A stretch of DNA of 64,000 nucleotides from Janibacter terrae NBRC 107853 (lineage in GTDB: Bacteria > Actinomycetota > Actinomycetes > Actinomycetales > Dermatophilaceae). Shown in pieces: positions 1 through 8,621 of this stretch. Position 1 is the stretch's first letter. Every line of letters begins with the position of its first letter. A program made the position numbers and the translations under genes. The DNA lies in NCBI RefSeq assembly GCF_001591405.1, contig NZ_BCUV01000005.1, positions 1-64,000 on the forward strand, in the 5' to 3' direction. The notes under the pieces were generated by a model. The model was not told the origin of the DNA, did not search any database, and saw only the letters and a list, made by a program, of their open reading frames with translations.

Positions 1-40
1 TCCGCGCCCCCGCGCCCCGCGCCCCCGCGCCCCCGCGCCC
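1..40. repeat. GC-only low-complexity tandem tract
   Basis: The first 40 bases consist almost only of G and C, arranged as repeats of CGCGCCCC/CGCGCCCCC units. No open frame is supported. The tract abuts the hairpin element that follows serB. It may be a slippage-prone spacer or part of a larger repeat cut off by the window edge. Confidence 0.6.
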
Positions 41-80
41 CGCTCCCTGAGGAGGTCGCGAAGCGACCGTCTCGAAGGGC
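41..80 (-). repeat. 40-bp 3'-end hairpin element, copy 1
   Basis: On the minus strand this element begins two bases after the serB stop codon with GCCCTTCGAGACGG. It matches 37 of 40 bases of the element at 57645-57684. The core GGTCGC-GAA-GCGACC forms a 6-bp stem with a GAA triloop. The other copy has GGTTGC-GCA-GCAACC, a compensatory C-G to T-A change that keeps the stem. It sits in the same orientation relative to its upstream gene in both places, so a transcript 3'-end function (terminator or stabiliser) is likely. Confidence 0.75.
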
Positions 81-82
81 GC

Positions 83-781
83 TCAGGCGAGCGGGTGGCC
101 CCCTTCGTCGTCGGCCTGCGGAAGCGGGTCGATGCCGAGGACGTCGAGGACGAGACGTAGGTCCGGCTCGTCGATCGCGACGTCGGCCTGCTCGCGGACC
201 GCGGGCTTGGCGCAGAAGGCGATGCCGAGGTGCGCGGCCGCCATCATGTCCAGGTCGTTGGCGCCGTCCCCGACGGCCACGGTGCGGTCCATGTCGATGC
301 CGGCACTGGCGGCGAGGCGGATGACGAACTCGGCCTTGGCCGCGCGGTCCACGACGTCGCCGAGCACGCGGCCGGTGAGGTGCCCGTCGACGACCTCGAG
401 CTGGTTCGCACGGACCGACGGGATGCCGAGCTCACGGGCGAGGTCGTCGACGACCTCGGTGAATCCGCCCGAGACGATCCCGACCGTGTGACCGGCCTCG
501 GTGAGGGTCGTGACGAGCGTGCGTGCGCCCGGGGTGAGGCGCACGGCGCTGCGGACCCGGTCGAGCACCTCCACGGGCAGGCCCTCGAGGGTCGCGACCC
601 GCGCGTGCAGGCTCTGCGCGAAGTCCAGCTCGCCCCGCATCGCCGCCTCGGTGACGGCGGCGACCTCCTCGCGTGTCCCCGCGTGCTCCGCGAGGAGCTC
701 GATCACCTCGTCCCGGATGAGGGTGCTGTCGACGTCCATGACCAGGGCGAGCGGACCGTCGCCGGGGAGGGTGCGTGGCAT
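83..781 (-). CDS. serB: Phosphoserine phosphatase SerB
   Basis: This 232-residue HAD-superfamily enzyme should hydrolyse O-phosphoserine to serine, the last step of serine biosynthesis, in the cytoplasm. Motif I is DVDST at residues 16-20 (D16 nucleophile, D18 acid/base), motif II is SGG at 104-106, K149 is a candidate motif III lysine, and motif IV is GDGANDLDM at 171-179. It lacks the N-terminal ACT domain of some SerB proteins. The start at 781 is chosen because a TAGACT hexamer lies 7 nt upstream (leaderless geometry). It follows glgC on the same strand with a 10-nt gap and is followed by a hairpin element. Confidence 0.93.
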   Translation of the reverse strand: MPRTLPGDGPLALVMDVDSTLIRDEVIELLAEHAGTREEVAAVTEAAMRGELDFAQSLHARVATLEGLPVEVLDRVRSAVRLTPGARTLVTTLTEAGHTVGIVSGGFTEVVDDLARELGIPSVRANQLEVVDGHLTGRVLGDVVDRAAKAEFVIRLAASAGIDMDRTVAVGDGANDLDMMAAAHLGIAFCAKPAVREQADVAIDEPDLRLVLDVLGIDPLPQADDEGGHPLA

Positions 782-788
782 GCCCCGC

Positions 789-794
789 AGTCTA
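789..794 (-). promoter_or_regulatory. -10 hexamer TAGACT for serB, overlapping glgC stop
   Basis: On the minus strand TAGACT lies 7 nt before the serB ATG, so the transcript would be leaderless. Its TAG is also the stop codon of glgC (792-794). Confidence 0.6.
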
Positions 795-2042
795 GGAGTG
801 GTCGAAGACGTGGCCCTTGCCGACCACCGTGATCCCGGACTCGGTGACGAGCAGCCCTCGGGCGCGGTCCTCCTCGCGGTCGTGCCCGATCCGGATCCCC
901 TCGGGCAGGCGCACGCCCTTGTCGATGATGACGCGCCGCAGCTGGGCGTGGCGCCCCACGTCGACCCCGTCGAGCAGGACGCTGTCGAGGACCTGGCTGT
1001 AGCTGTGCACGAAGACCCCGGGGGAGAGGACGGAGTTGTCCACGTGCCCACCGGAGACGACCACCCCCGGGGAGACGAGTGAGTTCGTGGCCCCACCCGC
1101 CCGCTCGCCGTCACCGTGGACGAACTTCGCCGGGGGGTAGGTGCCGTGCAGGGTGTTGATCGGCCAGTCGTAGTTGTAGAGGTTGAAGACCGGATGGATC
1201 GAGGTCAGGTCGAGGTGGGCATCGAAGTAGCTGTCGAGCGTGCCCACGTCCCGCCAGTACCCCCGGTCGCGGTCGGTGGACCCGGGGACGACGTTGTCCG
1301 CGAAGTCGTAGGCGTAGGCGCGCTCCTGGGCGACGAAGGAGGGGATGATGTCCCCGCCCATGTCGTGCTTGCTGCCGCCGTGGTTGGAGTCCGAGGTCAC
1401 GGCGTCCATGAGCGCCTCGGTGCTGAAGACGTAGTTGCCCATCGACGCGAAGATCTCGTGCGGCGCGTCCGGCAGTCCCTGCGGGTCGGTCGGCTTCTCG
1501 CGGAAGGCGGTGATGCGGCGCCCGTCGGCGCCGACCTCCATCACGCCGAACTGGTCGGACATGGCGATCGGTTGGCGGATCGCCGCGACGGTGCACGCGG
1601 CATCCGTGTCCAGGTGCTGCTCGACCATGAGGGAGAAGTCCATGCGGTACACGTGGTCGGCGCCGACGACGACGACGAGATGGGGCCGCTCGTCGGTGAT
1701 GGCGTTGAGCGACTGGTAGATCGCGTCCGCGCTGCCGGTGTACCAGCTCTTGCCGCGACGTTGCTGCGCCGGGACCGCGGCCACGTAGTGACCGAGCGGC
1801 GAGGCGAGGTTCCAGGCCTGGCTCACGTGCCGGTCGAGGCTGTGCGACTTGTACTGGGTCAGGACGATGACCCTCGGGTACCCGGAGTTGACGACATTGC
1901 TCAGCGCGAAGTCGACGAGGCGGTAGATCCCCCCGAAGGGGACGGCCGGTTTCGCCCGGTCCGCGGTGAGGGGCATGAGGCGCTTGCCCTCGCCCCCGGC
2001 GAGGACGATCGCCAGGACCTTGGGCTGACCACGCTTGACCAT
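792..2042 (-). CDS. glgC: Glucose-1-phosphate adenylyltransferase GlgC
   Basis: This 416-residue ADP-glucose pyrophosphorylase makes ADP-glucose from glucose-1-phosphate and ATP for glycogen or related alpha-glucans. The nucleotide-binding signature [13 protein letters not shown] sits at residues 14-26, followed by the substrate-site [10 protein letters not shown]. The C-terminal third is the left-handed beta-helix regulatory domain. Length is normal for the family. The ATG at 2042 has a good Shine-Dalgarno (GAAGGGAG) nine bases upstream, so unlike many neighbours it is not leaderless. It is divergent from glgA with a 57-bp shared promoter region, the usual actinobacterial arrangement. Its stop codon lies inside the -10 of serB. 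Confidence 0.96.
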   Translation of the reverse strand: MVKRGQPKVLAIVLAGGEGKRLMPLTADRAKPAVPFGGIYRLVDFALSNVVNSGYPRVIVLTQYKSHSLDRHVSQAWNLASPLGHYVAAVPAQQRRGKSWYTGSADAIYQSLNAITDERPHLVVVVGADHVYRMDFSLMVEQHLDTDAACTVAAIRQPIAMSDQFGVMEVGADGRRITAFREKPTDPQGLPDAPHEIFASMGNYVFSTEALMDAVTSDSNHGGSKHDMGGDIIPSFVAQERAYAYDFADNVVPGSTDRDRGYWRDVGTLDSYFDAHLDLTSIHPVFNLYNYDWPINTLHGTYPPAKFVHGDGERAGGATNSLVSPGVVVSGGHVDNSVLSPGVFVHSYSQVLDSVLLDGVDVGRHAQLRRVIIDKGVRLPEGIRIGHDREEDRARGLLVTESGITVVGKGHVFDHS

Positions 2043-2087
2043 GCGGTGCTCCCTTCGCTCCACCGCCGAACCTAGTCCCTCCGGGCC

Positions 2088-2093
2088 TACGCT
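2088..2093 (+). promoter_or_regulatory. -10 hexamer TACGCT for glgA
   Basis: TACGCT ends 6 nt before the GTG start of glgA, in the leaderless geometry repeated through the window. It lies in the 57-bp divergent glgC/glgA spacer. Confidence 0.55.
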
Positions 2094-2099
2094 GGGCGG

Positions 2100-3296
2100 G
2101 TGCGCGTCGACATCTTGTCCAAGGAGTACCCCCCGGCGGTCTACGGCGGTGCCGGGGTCCACGTCGCGGAGCTGACCCGCGCCCTGCGTGAGCGGGGTGA
2201 CATCGACGTGCGCGTGCGCTGCTTCGGCGACCCCAGGGACGAAGGGGGGACGACCGGGTACGCCGACCCGCCCGGCCTCGTGGGGGCCAACCCCGCCCTG
2301 ACGACGATGGGCGTCGACCTGGCGATGGCGGCGGACTGCGGGGGAGCGGACCTCGTGCACAGCCACACCTGGTACGCCAACTTCGCCGGCCACACCGCCT
2401 CCCTGCTGCACGGCGTGCCGCACGTCGTCTCGGCGCACAGCCTCGAGCCGCTGCGCCCGTGGAAGGCCGAGCAGCTCGGCGGCGGCTATGCCCTCTCGTC
2501 GTGGGTGGAGCGCACCGCCTACGAGGCGGCAGCCGGGGTCATCGCCGTCAGCCACGGCATGCGGGCCGACATCCTGCGCAGCTACCCCTCGATCGACCCC
2601 GAGCGGGTCCACGTCGTGCACAACGGGATCGACGCGCAGCTGTGGCGGGCGCAGCCCGACGAGGAGGTCGTGCGACGCCACGGGGTCGACCCCGACCGTC
2701 CGTCGGTCGTCTTCGTCGGCCGGATCACCCGGCAGAAGGGCCTGCCCCACCTCCTGCGCGCGGCTCGCGAGCTGCCGCCCGAGGTCCAGCTCGTGCTGTG
2801 CGCGGGTGCGCCGGACACCCCCGAGATCCTCGCCGAGGTCGAGGCGCTGATGAGCGACCTGCGCGCGTCGCGCGACGGGGTCGTGTGGATCCGCGAGATG
2901 CTCCCCCGGGCCGAGGTCATCGCGCTGCTCACGGCCGGCGCGGTCTTCGCCTGCCCGTCCGTCTACGAGCCGCTCGGCATCGTCAACCTCGAGGCGATGG
3001 CGTGCGGGCTGCCCGTCGTCGCGACGGCCACGGGCGGGATCCCGGAGGTCGTCGTCGACGGGGGGACCGGGTGGCTGGTCCCGATCGAGCAGGTCCAGGA
3101 CGGGACCGGGGCGCCCGTCGACGCCGACCGCTTCGAGAGCGACCTCGCCGCCGCCCTCACGGACGCCCTCTCCGACCCGGCCCGTGCCGCCGAGCGGGGT
3201 CGCGCCGGCCGGCAGCGGGCGGTCGAGCACTTCTCGTGGGGCAGCATCGGCGAACGCACCCTCGAGGTCTACTCTGCCGTGCTCGGCCACTCCTGA
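2100..3296 (+). CDS. glgA: Glycogen synthase GlgA (actinobacterial GT4 type)
   Basis: This 398-residue GT-B glycosyltransferase is of the actinobacterial GlgA/GlgM type that uses ADP-glucose as donor. In mycobacteria this family mainly makes maltose-1-phosphate, so the product may be that rather than glycogen directly. The N-terminal KEYPP and GGAGVHV (residues 16-22) contact the acceptor/donor. [10 protein letters not shown] near residue 200 opens the second Rossmann domain, and the E-x7-E retaining motif EPLGIVNLE lies near residue 290. The start is GTG at 2100 behind a TACGCT hexamer. Its 3' end overlaps the convergent acetyltransferase gene by 28 nt. Confidence 0.94.
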   Translation: MRVDILSKEYPPAVYGGAGVHVAELTRALRERGDIDVRVRCFGDPRDEGGTTGYADPPGLVGANPALTTMGVDLAMAADCGGADLVHSHTWYANFAGHTASLLHGVPHVVSAHSLEPLRPWKAEQLGGGYALSSWVERTAYEAAAGVIAVSHGMRADILRSYPSIDPERVHVVHNGIDAQLWRAQPDEEVVRRHGVDPDRPSVVFVGRITRQKGLPHLLRAARELPPEVQLVLCAGAPDTPEILAEVEALMSDLRASRDGVVWIREMLPRAEVIALLTAGAVFACPSVYEPLGIVNLEAMACGLPVVATATGGIPEVVVDGGTGWLVPIEQVQDGTGAPVDADRFESDLAAALTDALSDPARAAERGRAGRQRAVEHFSWGSIGERTLEVYSAVLGHS

Positions 3297-3790
3297 CGGG
3301 TCATCTCGGCGACGACCTCGCCGAGCTCCGCGCCGGGCAGCGGGTCCGGCCAGTGACGGACCTCGACGCGCACCTCCCGCATCCCGAGGCGACGCATCAC
3401 GCCCCGTGACCCGGCGTTGACGTACATCGTCTCGGCACGCACGAGTCGCAGCGCGGGGTCGGCGAAGCCGTCGTCCAGCACGGCCCGGGAGCCCTCCACG
3501 GCCAGGCCCTGCCGCCACGCGCGCCGGGCGAGCCGGTAGCCGAGCTCGGCGGTCCCCCCTTCGCGCGGCCACAGGGCCCACCACCCCACGGGACGCCCAT
3601 CGACGTACCCGACCCACATCGGGCCGGGCAGCCGCGGGGCCCAGTACTCCCTGGCCTCCCGGGCGGTCCGCGCCCGACCGGTGAGGTGTCGCATGACCTC
3701 GGGGTCGGCGTCGAGCTCGACGAGGAAGGGGAGGTGCGCCGCGGTCGCCGGCACGAGCGTCATCCGGCCGGTCCGCAGCCGGCGGGTCAC
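3269..3790 (-). CDS. GNAT family N-acetyltransferase
   Basis: This 173-residue protein has the GNAT fold of the RimJ/RimL-like type. It shows an N-terminal [10 protein letters not shown] strand, the beta4 region ELGYRL, the acetyl-CoA pyrophosphate-binding loop region [10 protein letters not shown] and the C-terminal MRRLGMREV segment typical of this class. The substrate is unknown. The GTG start at 3788-3790 overlaps the stop of the upstream gene as GTGA, so the two are probably translationally coupled. The 3' end overlaps convergent glgA by 28 nt. Confidence 0.85.
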   Translation of the reverse strand: MTRRLRTGRMTLVPATAAHLPFLVELDADPEVMRHLTGRARTAREAREYWAPRLPGPMWVGYVDGRPVGWWALWPREGGTAELGYRLARRAWRQGLAVEGSRAVLDDGFADPALRLVRAETMYVNAGSRGVMRRLGMREVRVEVRHWPDPLPGAELGEVVAEMTRQEWPSTAE

Positions 3791-4542
3791 CGGCTCGGCA
3801 CCCACCCGGCCAGCTGGGCGCAGGCCGCGTTGGTCGCGTCGGCGAGCGTCCGCTCGCACTCCCGGGCCAGTCGGCGAAGGGCGGCGGAGCGCGCGTTGTC
3901 GTGCGCGGCCGTGACGGCCCCCGACGCCTGCAGCCCCAGCTCGGTCGCGACGGCGACGGTCCCGGCGAGGCCGATGACCCGGCGCGCCCGGTCCGGCAGG
4001 GCGTCCGGCAGGGCCCAGTCGGTGCCGAGGCGTTCGTCGACGAGGTCGCGGGAGAGGTCGTCGGACCACGGGGTGCCGCCGATCTCGTCGAGCTCGGTGA
4101 CCGACTCGAGCAGCTGGCGCCGCAGGTGGCGCTCCAGCTGGGACAGCTCGAGGGCCTCGACGCGGTGCGGCGGCACGGGGTCGGCGTCGTGGGCCATCCA
4201 GTCGATGCGCAGGCCCCGGGCGCCGGCCGAGCCGTAGGTCGAGACCGTCGGCACGAGCATCCCGCCGATGCCGGCGACGTAGAGCGCCTCGCCGGCCACG
4301 GTGGCGGCATCCGCGGCCACCGGTCCGCAGCGGGGGAGCCCGGCGAGGTCACCGGGGCCGGGGAGCGCGACGAGGAGCGCTCCCTCCCCGAGGTCGTGCC
4401 AGAGGCCGACCTGCTCGAGGAGCCCCTCGGTGTGGTCGACGTCGGGCAGGGCCCGCTCGACCGCGCGGGCAGGGCTCGAGCCGACGGACCACGCGTGCGT
4501 GACCCACAGGGCGACACGGACGGAGGCGGGCAGCTCGGGCAT
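3787..4542 (-). CDS. Conserved hypothetical protein, co-translated with a GNAT enzyme
   Basis: A 251-residue soluble protein of no family I recognise. It starts [18 protein letters not shown], has no signal peptide or membrane segment and is Ala/Leu/Arg-rich. The C-terminal half looks alpha-helical with an [13 protein letters not shown] segment, and the N-terminal half resembles a mixed alpha/beta domain. A TACCAT hexamer 7 nt upstream of the ATG supports the chosen start and a leaderless transcript. The GTGA overlap with the downstream acetyltransferase suggests a shared role, which cannot be named from sequence. Confidence 0.7.
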   Translation of the reverse strand: MPELPASVRVALWVTHAWSVGSSPARAVERALPDVDHTEGLLEQVGLWHDLGEGALLVALPGPGDLAGLPRCGPVAADAATVAGEALYVAGIGGMLVPTVSTYGSAGARGLRIDWMAHDADPVPPHRVEALELSQLERHLRRQLLESVTELDEIGGTPWSDDLSRDLVDERLGTDWALPDALPDRARRVIGLAGTVAVATELGLQASGAVTAAHDNARSAALRRLARECERTLADATNAACAQLAGWVPSR

Positions 4543-4549
4543 CTGTCAG

Positions 4550-4555
4550 ATGGTA
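4550..4555 (-). promoter_or_regulatory. -10 hexamer TACCAT for the 3787-4542 gene
   Basis: On the minus strand TACCAT lies 7 nt before the ATG at 4542. It shares a 37-bp divergent region with the ABC ATPase promoter. Confidence 0.5.
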
Positions 4556-4567
4556 GTTCGCGGCGGT

Positions 4568-4573
4568 TAGGGT
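4568..4573 (+). promoter_or_regulatory. -10 hexamer TAGGGT for the ABC ATPase gene
   Basis: TAGGGT ends 6 nt before the ATG at 4580, consistent with a leaderless transcript. Confidence 0.6.
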
Positions 4574-4579
4574 CGGAGC

Positions 4580-5368
4580 ATGAGTGACGTCCTCGCCCTG
4601 GCCGGAGCCACCGTCGTGCGCGGGGAGACGACCCTCCTCAGCGACATCGACTGGGAGGTCGAGGAGGGCCAGCGCTGGGTGGTCCTCGGCCCCAACGGTG
4701 CCGGCAAGACGACGCTGCTCCAGCTGGCCTCGGCCCGCATGCACCCGACCCGCGGCGTCGTCGGGATCCTCGGGGAGGTCCTGGGCGCCGTCGACGTCTT
4801 CGAGCTGCGTCCGCGCATCGGCCTGGCGTCCGCCTCGCTGGCCGAGCGCATCCCGGGCGACGAGCGCGTCGCGGACGTCGTCGTGACCGCCTCCTGGGGG
4901 GTCGTCGGCCGGTGGCGGGAGTCGTACGACGGCCTGGACCACGAGCGGGCCCGTGAGCTGCTCGACGCCCTCGGCGCCGGGCACCTCGTCGACCGGACCT
5001 ACGGCACCCTCTCGGAGGGAGAGCGCAAGCGCGTGCAGATCGCCCGCGCGCTCATGACCGACCCGGAGCTGATGCTCCTCGACGAGCCGGCCGCGGGTCT
5101 CGACCTCGGTGGTCGCGAGGACCTCGTGCACCGGCTGGGCGTCATCGCCGGCGACCTCGAGGCACCGGCACTCGTCATGGTCACGCACCACGTCGAGGAG
5201 ATCCCGCCGCACTTCACCGACGTGCTCCTGCTCCGCGAGGGCGAGGTCGTCGCGCAGGGACCGATCGAGATCACCCTGACGGAGGCCAACCTGTCGCAGA
5301 CCTTCGGGGTCGACCTCGTCCTGGAGCAGCACGGCAACAGGTGGTCCGCACGCGCCCGCACCCAGTGA
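4580..5368 (+). CDS. ABC transporter ATP-binding protein (orphan)
   Basis: This 262-residue ATPase has Walker A GPNGAGKT (37-44), signature LSEGE (144-148), Walker B LMLLDEP (165-171), D-loop region AAGLD (172-176) and H-loop His203 in VTHHVEE. It resembles the YlmA/ModF-like class of ATPases found without permeases in actinobacteria. No membrane partner gene is adjacent, so it may act with a distant permease or serve a non-transport role. The start is supported by TAGGGT 6 nt upstream. NfeD and SPFH genes follow 44 bp downstream on the same strand. Confidence 0.9.
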   Translation: MSDVLALAGATVVRGETTLLSDIDWEVEEGQRWVVLGPNGAGKTTLLQLASARMHPTRGVVGILGEVLGAVDVFELRPRIGLASASLAERIPGDERVADVVVTASWGVVGRWRESYDGLDHERARELLDALGAGHLVDRTYGTLSEGERKRVQIARALMTDPELMLLDEPAAGLDLGGREDLVHRLGVIAGDLEAPALVMVTHHVEEIPPHFTDVLLLREGEVVAQGPIEITLTEANLSQTFGVDLVLEQHGNRWSARARTQ

Positions 5369-5412
5369 GCGACAGGGCATGATGAGGGCACGACGCGACG
5401 AAGGGGGATGAC

Positions 5413-5868
5413 GTGGACTTCCTGGGAGACAACCTCTGGCTGGTCTGGATGGGTCTGGCCCTCGTCCTCATCGCGATCGAGGCGGCCACGGTCGACTTCG
5501 TCTTCGTCATGCTCACCGGTGGTGCGCTCGTCGGTGCCCTGGCCGCCGCGCTCGGGGCGCCGCTCGCCGTGCAGATCGTCCTGGCCGTCGTCGTCGCGCT
5601 CCTCCTGATCGCCGTCGTGCGCCCGATCGTCCAACGTCAGTTCACCGACCCCGCGGCCTCCAAGGACATCGGCTCCCGCGCGCTCGCGGGGCGCACCGCC
5701 CGCGTCCTCGAGACGGTGACCGACACCGACGGACGCGTCCGTCTCGCCGGTGAGACCTGGAGCGCCCGGGTGCCCCCCGGGCAGGCGCCCTGCGAGCCCG
5801 GCGAGGAGGTCCGGGTCGTGTCCATCGACGGCGCGACCGCCATCGTCACCCGAGCACCCATCGCGTGA
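5413..5868 (+). CDS. NfeD-like membrane protein
   Basis: This 151-residue NfeD-family protein has two to three hydrophobic helices between residues about 8 and 75. A soluble beta-rich OB-fold domain follows (about 85-150, containing GRTARVLETV and EEVRVVSIDG), the hallmark of short NfeD proteins. NfeD partners of SPFH proteins are thought to organise membrane microdomains or modulate membrane proteases. The GTG start at 5413 has a strong GAAGGGGG Shine-Dalgarno; those bases are also a copy of the window-wide CGAAGGGGG nonamer. The SPFH gene follows 37 bp downstream, so they form an operon. Confidence 0.88.
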   Translation: MDFLGDNLWLVWMGLALVLIAIEAATVDFVFVMLTGGALVGALAAALGAPLAVQIVLAVVVALLLIAVVRPIVQRQFTDPAASKDIGSRALAGRTARVLETVTDTDGRVRLAGETWSARVPPGQAPCEPGEEVRVVSIDGATAIVTRAPIA

Positions 5869-5905
5869 AGGCACGCAGAGCGTCCCACCCGACGAAAGGA
5901 CCGAC

Positions 5906-7060
5906 ATGCCCAGCGGCATCCTGATCTTCCTGGCGGCGCTGCTCGTCTTCGCGCTCGTCATCCTCTTCAAGACGGTGCGCATCGTGCCGCAGCAGACCGC
6001 GCTCATCATCGAGCGGCTGGGCCGCTACAGCCGCACCCTCGAGGGCGGCATCCACATCCTCGTGCCCTTCGTCGACAAGGTGCGCGCAAGCATCGACCTG
6101 CGCGAGCAGGTCGTGAGCTTCCCGCCGCAGCCGGTCATCACCTCGGACAACCTCGTCGTCAACATCGACACGGTCATCTACTACACGGTGATCGACGCCA
6201 AGAGCGCCGTGTACGAGATCGCCAACTTCATCCAGGGCATCGAGCAGCTCACCGTCACGACGCTGCGCAATGTCATCGGCTCGCTCGACCTCGAGCAGAC
6301 GCTCACCAGCCGCGACCAGATCAACGGCCAGCTGCGCGGCGCGCTCGACGAGGCGACCGGTCGCTGGGGCATCCGCGTCAACCGCGTCGAGCTCAAGGCG
6401 ATCGACCCGCCGATGTCGATCCAGGAGTCGATGGAGAAGCAGATGAAGGCCGAGCGGGACCGGCGCGCGGCCATCCTCAACGCGGAGGGCTTCAAGCAGT
6501 CGCAGATCCTCACCGCGGAGGGGGAGAAGCAGGCGCAGATCCTGCGGGCCGAGGGCTCGGCCCAGGCGCGTGTCCTGGAGGCGCAGGGCCAGTCCCGGGC
6601 CATCAAGCAGGTCTTCGACGCCATCCACCGCGGCAAGCCGACGCAGAAGCTGCTCGCCTATCAGTACCTGCAGGTCCTCCCGCAGATCGCCCAGGGAGAC
6701 AGCAACAAGATGTGGATCATCCCGAGCGAGCTCACCGACGCCCTGCGGGGCATCGGGGGAGCGCTGGGCCAGTCCGACGGGGGCCCCGACGGCGGGCTCG
6801 ACGCGGAGGACTGGGTCGACCCGGGCCCGGAGGAGGGCAATGCCTTCGGGGAGACCACGCTCGAGGACCCTGCGCAGGCGCTCGCCGAGGCACGCGGCCA
6901 GGCCGGCCAGGCCAGCCGCGAGGCGACCGAGCACGCGACCCCGGCCTCACGGGTCCAGCCCGCCCAGGGCCCCGGCGTCCGGTTGCCCCAGGCGCCCGTC
7001 CCGCCGGAGTCCCCCGAGGACCCGACGGCACCGGTGGAGGGTCCCGACACCACGCGCTGA
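5906..7060 (+). CDS. SPFH/Band 7 (stomatin-like) protein
   Basis: This 384-residue stomatin/prohibitin-like protein has one N-terminal membrane helix (about residues 3-22). The SPFH domain covers about 25-180, beginning with the family motif VPQQTALIIERLGRY. A long coiled-coil with repeated AEGEKQAQI/AEGSAQARV heptads lies about residues 195-245. An Ala/Pro/Gly-rich, probably disordered C-terminal tail runs from about 300. It likely oligomerises at the inner membrane face with the NfeD protein encoded upstream. The start has an upstream GAAAGGA Shine-Dalgarno. Confidence 0.92.
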   Translation: MPSGILIFLAALLVFALVILFKTVRIVPQQTALIIERLGRYSRTLEGGIHILVPFVDKVRASIDLREQVVSFPPQPVITSDNLVVNIDTVIYYTVIDAKSAVYEIANFIQGIEQLTVTTLRNVIGSLDLEQTLTSRDQINGQLRGALDEATGRWGIRVNRVELKAIDPPMSIQESMEKQMKAERDRRAAILNAEGFKQSQILTAEGEKQAQILRAEGSAQARVLEAQGQSRAIKQVFDAIHRGKPTQKLLAYQYLQVLPQIAQGDSNKMWIIPSELTDALRGIGGALGQSDGGPDGGLDAEDWVDPGPEEGNAFGETTLEDPAQALAEARGQAGQASREATEHATPASRVQPAQGPGVRLPQAPVPPESPEDPTAPVEGPDTTR

Positions 7061-7104
7061 TCCGTGCTCCAGAACCCACCGCACGACGCCCTGCACCGCC
7101 CCTC

Positions 7105-7110
7105 TAGGGT
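7105..7110 (+). promoter_or_regulatory. -10 hexamer TAGGGT for the first TauE/SafE gene
   Basis: TAGGGT ends 6 nt before the GTG start at 7117. Confidence 0.6.
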
Positions 7111-7116
7111 GGCCGG

Positions 7117-7890
7117 GTGTCGTGGGTCGAGATGGGTGCCGTGGTCCTCGCGGGAGTGTGGGCCGGTGGGATCAACACCCTCGTCGGGTCGGGCACGCTC
7201 GTGACCTTCCCGGTGCTGCTCGCGCTCGGGACGCCCGCCGTGACGGCCAACGTCTCCAACTCCGTCGGCCTCGTCGCCGGCGGCGTGAGCGGGTCCATCG
7301 GGTACCTCCCCGAGCTGCGGGGGATGGGCAAGCGGGTCGCCCAGCTGGTGCCCATGTCCGTCCTCGGCGCGGTGCTGGGTGCCCTGCTGCTGCTGTGGCT
7401 GCCGCCCGAGGCCTTCGAGGCGATCGTCCCGGTGCTCATCGGGATCGGCATCGTCCTCGTCATCGCCGGACCGAGGCTGCAGGCCTGGTCCAAGCGGCAC
7501 CACCACGACGGTGGACGGATGCCGAGGGGTCACCTCGTCGCCCTCATGGCCGGCGTCCTCGTCGCCGGCGTCTACGGCGGCTACTTCGGCGCCGCCCAGG
7601 GGGTCATCCTCATCGGGCTGCTCTCGGCCCTGTCGACCGAGCCCCTCCAGACGCTCAACGGCCTCAAGAACGTGCTCGGGATGATCGTCAACGCCGTCGG
7701 CTCGCTCGTCTTCATCGTCACCGCGCCCGAGCTCGTCGACTGGCGGATCGCGGGCCTCGTCGGTACCGGCGCCCTCGTGGGTGGCGTGCTCGGCGCGCGG
7801 TACGGCCGGCGGCTGCCGCCCAACGCCCTGCGCGCGGTCATCGTCGTCGTCGGTGTCGCCGGCCTCGTGAAGTTCGTGTTCTTCCCGTGA
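7117..7890 (+). CDS. TauE/SafE family permease (first of a tandem pair)
   Basis: This 257-residue integral membrane protein of the TauE/SafE (sulfite exporter-like) family has about eight hydrophobic segments. It carries the N-terminal GGINTLVGSGTLVTFP motif and the internal repeat motif GVYGGYFGAAQGV near residues 150-162. The family moves small organic or inorganic anions, but the substrate cannot be told from sequence. A His-rich loop KRHHHDGG (about 127-134) lies between the two halves. It overlaps the next TauE/SafE gene by 4 nt (GTGA), so the two are co-translated. Confidence 0.88.
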   Translation: MSWVEMGAVVLAGVWAGGINTLVGSGTLVTFPVLLALGTPAVTANVSNSVGLVAGGVSGSIGYLPELRGMGKRVAQLVPMSVLGAVLGALLLLWLPPEAFEAIVPVLIGIGIVLVIAGPRLQAWSKRHHHDGGRMPRGHLVALMAGVLVAGVYGGYFGAAQGVILIGLLSALSTEPLQTLNGLKNVLGMIVNAVGSLVFIVTAPELVDWRIAGLVGTGALVGGVLGARYGRRLPPNALRAVIVVVGVAGLVKFVFFP

Positions 7891-8612
7891 CGGGCTGGCT
7901 CGACCCCACCGTCCTGGCCCTGGGCCTGGTCGTCCTCTGCGGCTCCTTCGTCCAGTCCTCCATCGGCTTCGGGGTCGCCGTCGTGTCGGCCCCCTTCGTC
8001 GTCGTCCTGCGACCGGAGCTCATGCCGGTCGCCCTGCTCGTGTGCACCTTCGTCCTGCCCGTCGTGCAGCTCGCGACCGGCCCGCGGGACATCGCGTGGC
8101 GGCCGCTCGGCTGGGCGGTGGTCGCCCGCGTGGTCGCGACCCCGATCGGCGTGCTCGTCGTGGCGTCGACCTCCCCGGACGCCATCGCCCTCGCCGTCGG
8201 CGTGCTCATCCTCGTCACCGTGGTCGCGTCCGTCGTCGCCATCGAGATCCGGCTGACGCGGGGGAGCGCGATGGCCGCGGGCGCCATCAGCGGCGTCTCC
8301 GGGACGGCCGCCTCGATCGGCGGGCCCTTCCTCGCGCTCGTCCTGCGTCACGAGCCGCCCGACCGGCTGCGCTCGACGCTGGCCGTCTTCTTCATCGCCG
8401 GTTCGACGATGGGGATCGGCGGGCTGGCCCTGGCCGGGCAGGTGACGTGGGAGCAGCTGCGCACCGGGCTGCTGTGGATCCCCTTCGTCGTCGTCGGCCA
8501 CCTCCTCGCGGGACCGCTGCGTCGCCGGATGCCGGCGGAGGCGGTGCGAAGGGGGGTCCTCGCCTTCTGCATCGTCGCGAGCGTGAGCGTCATCGCCCGG
8601 GCCCTGATCTAG
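7887..8612 (+). CDS. TauE/SafE family permease (second of a tandem pair)
   Basis: This 241-residue membrane protein of the same family is only distantly similar to its upstream neighbour. The N-terminal motif GSFVQSSIGFGVAVVSAP and the mid-protein GAISGVSGTAASIGGP are typical repeat motifs, with about eight membrane segments. The GTG start at 7887 shares bases with the upstream TGA stop. Its TAG stop is the start of the TAGCCT hexamer for the following methyltransferase gene. The tandem pair may work as a heteromer or carry different anions. Confidence 0.87.
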   Translation: MTGWLDPTVLALGLVVLCGSFVQSSIGFGVAVVSAPFVVVLRPELMPVALLVCTFVLPVVQLATGPRDIAWRPLGWAVVARVVATPIGVLVVASTSPDAIALAVGVLILVTVVASVVAIEIRLTRGSAMAAGAISGVSGTAASIGGPFLALVLRHEPPDRLRSTLAVFFIAGSTMGIGGLALAGQVTWEQLRTGLLWIPFVVVGHLLAGPLRRRMPAEAVRRGVLAFCIVASVSVIARALI

Positions 8613-8615
8613 CCT
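8610..8615 (+). promoter_or_regulatory. -10 hexamer TAGCCT for the RNA methyltransferase gene, made from a stop codon
   Basis: TAGCCT ends 6 nt before the GTG at 8622. Its first three bases are the stop codon of the preceding permease gene. Confidence 0.6.
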
Positions 8616-8621
8616 TCGCCT

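Noticed and set aside
792-4517. Single 1241-codon minus-strand frame spanning glgC to the 3787 gene
   Set aside because: Only the last 416 codons (from 2042) encode GlgC. The rest is antisense to glgA or out of frame with the GNAT and neighbouring genes.
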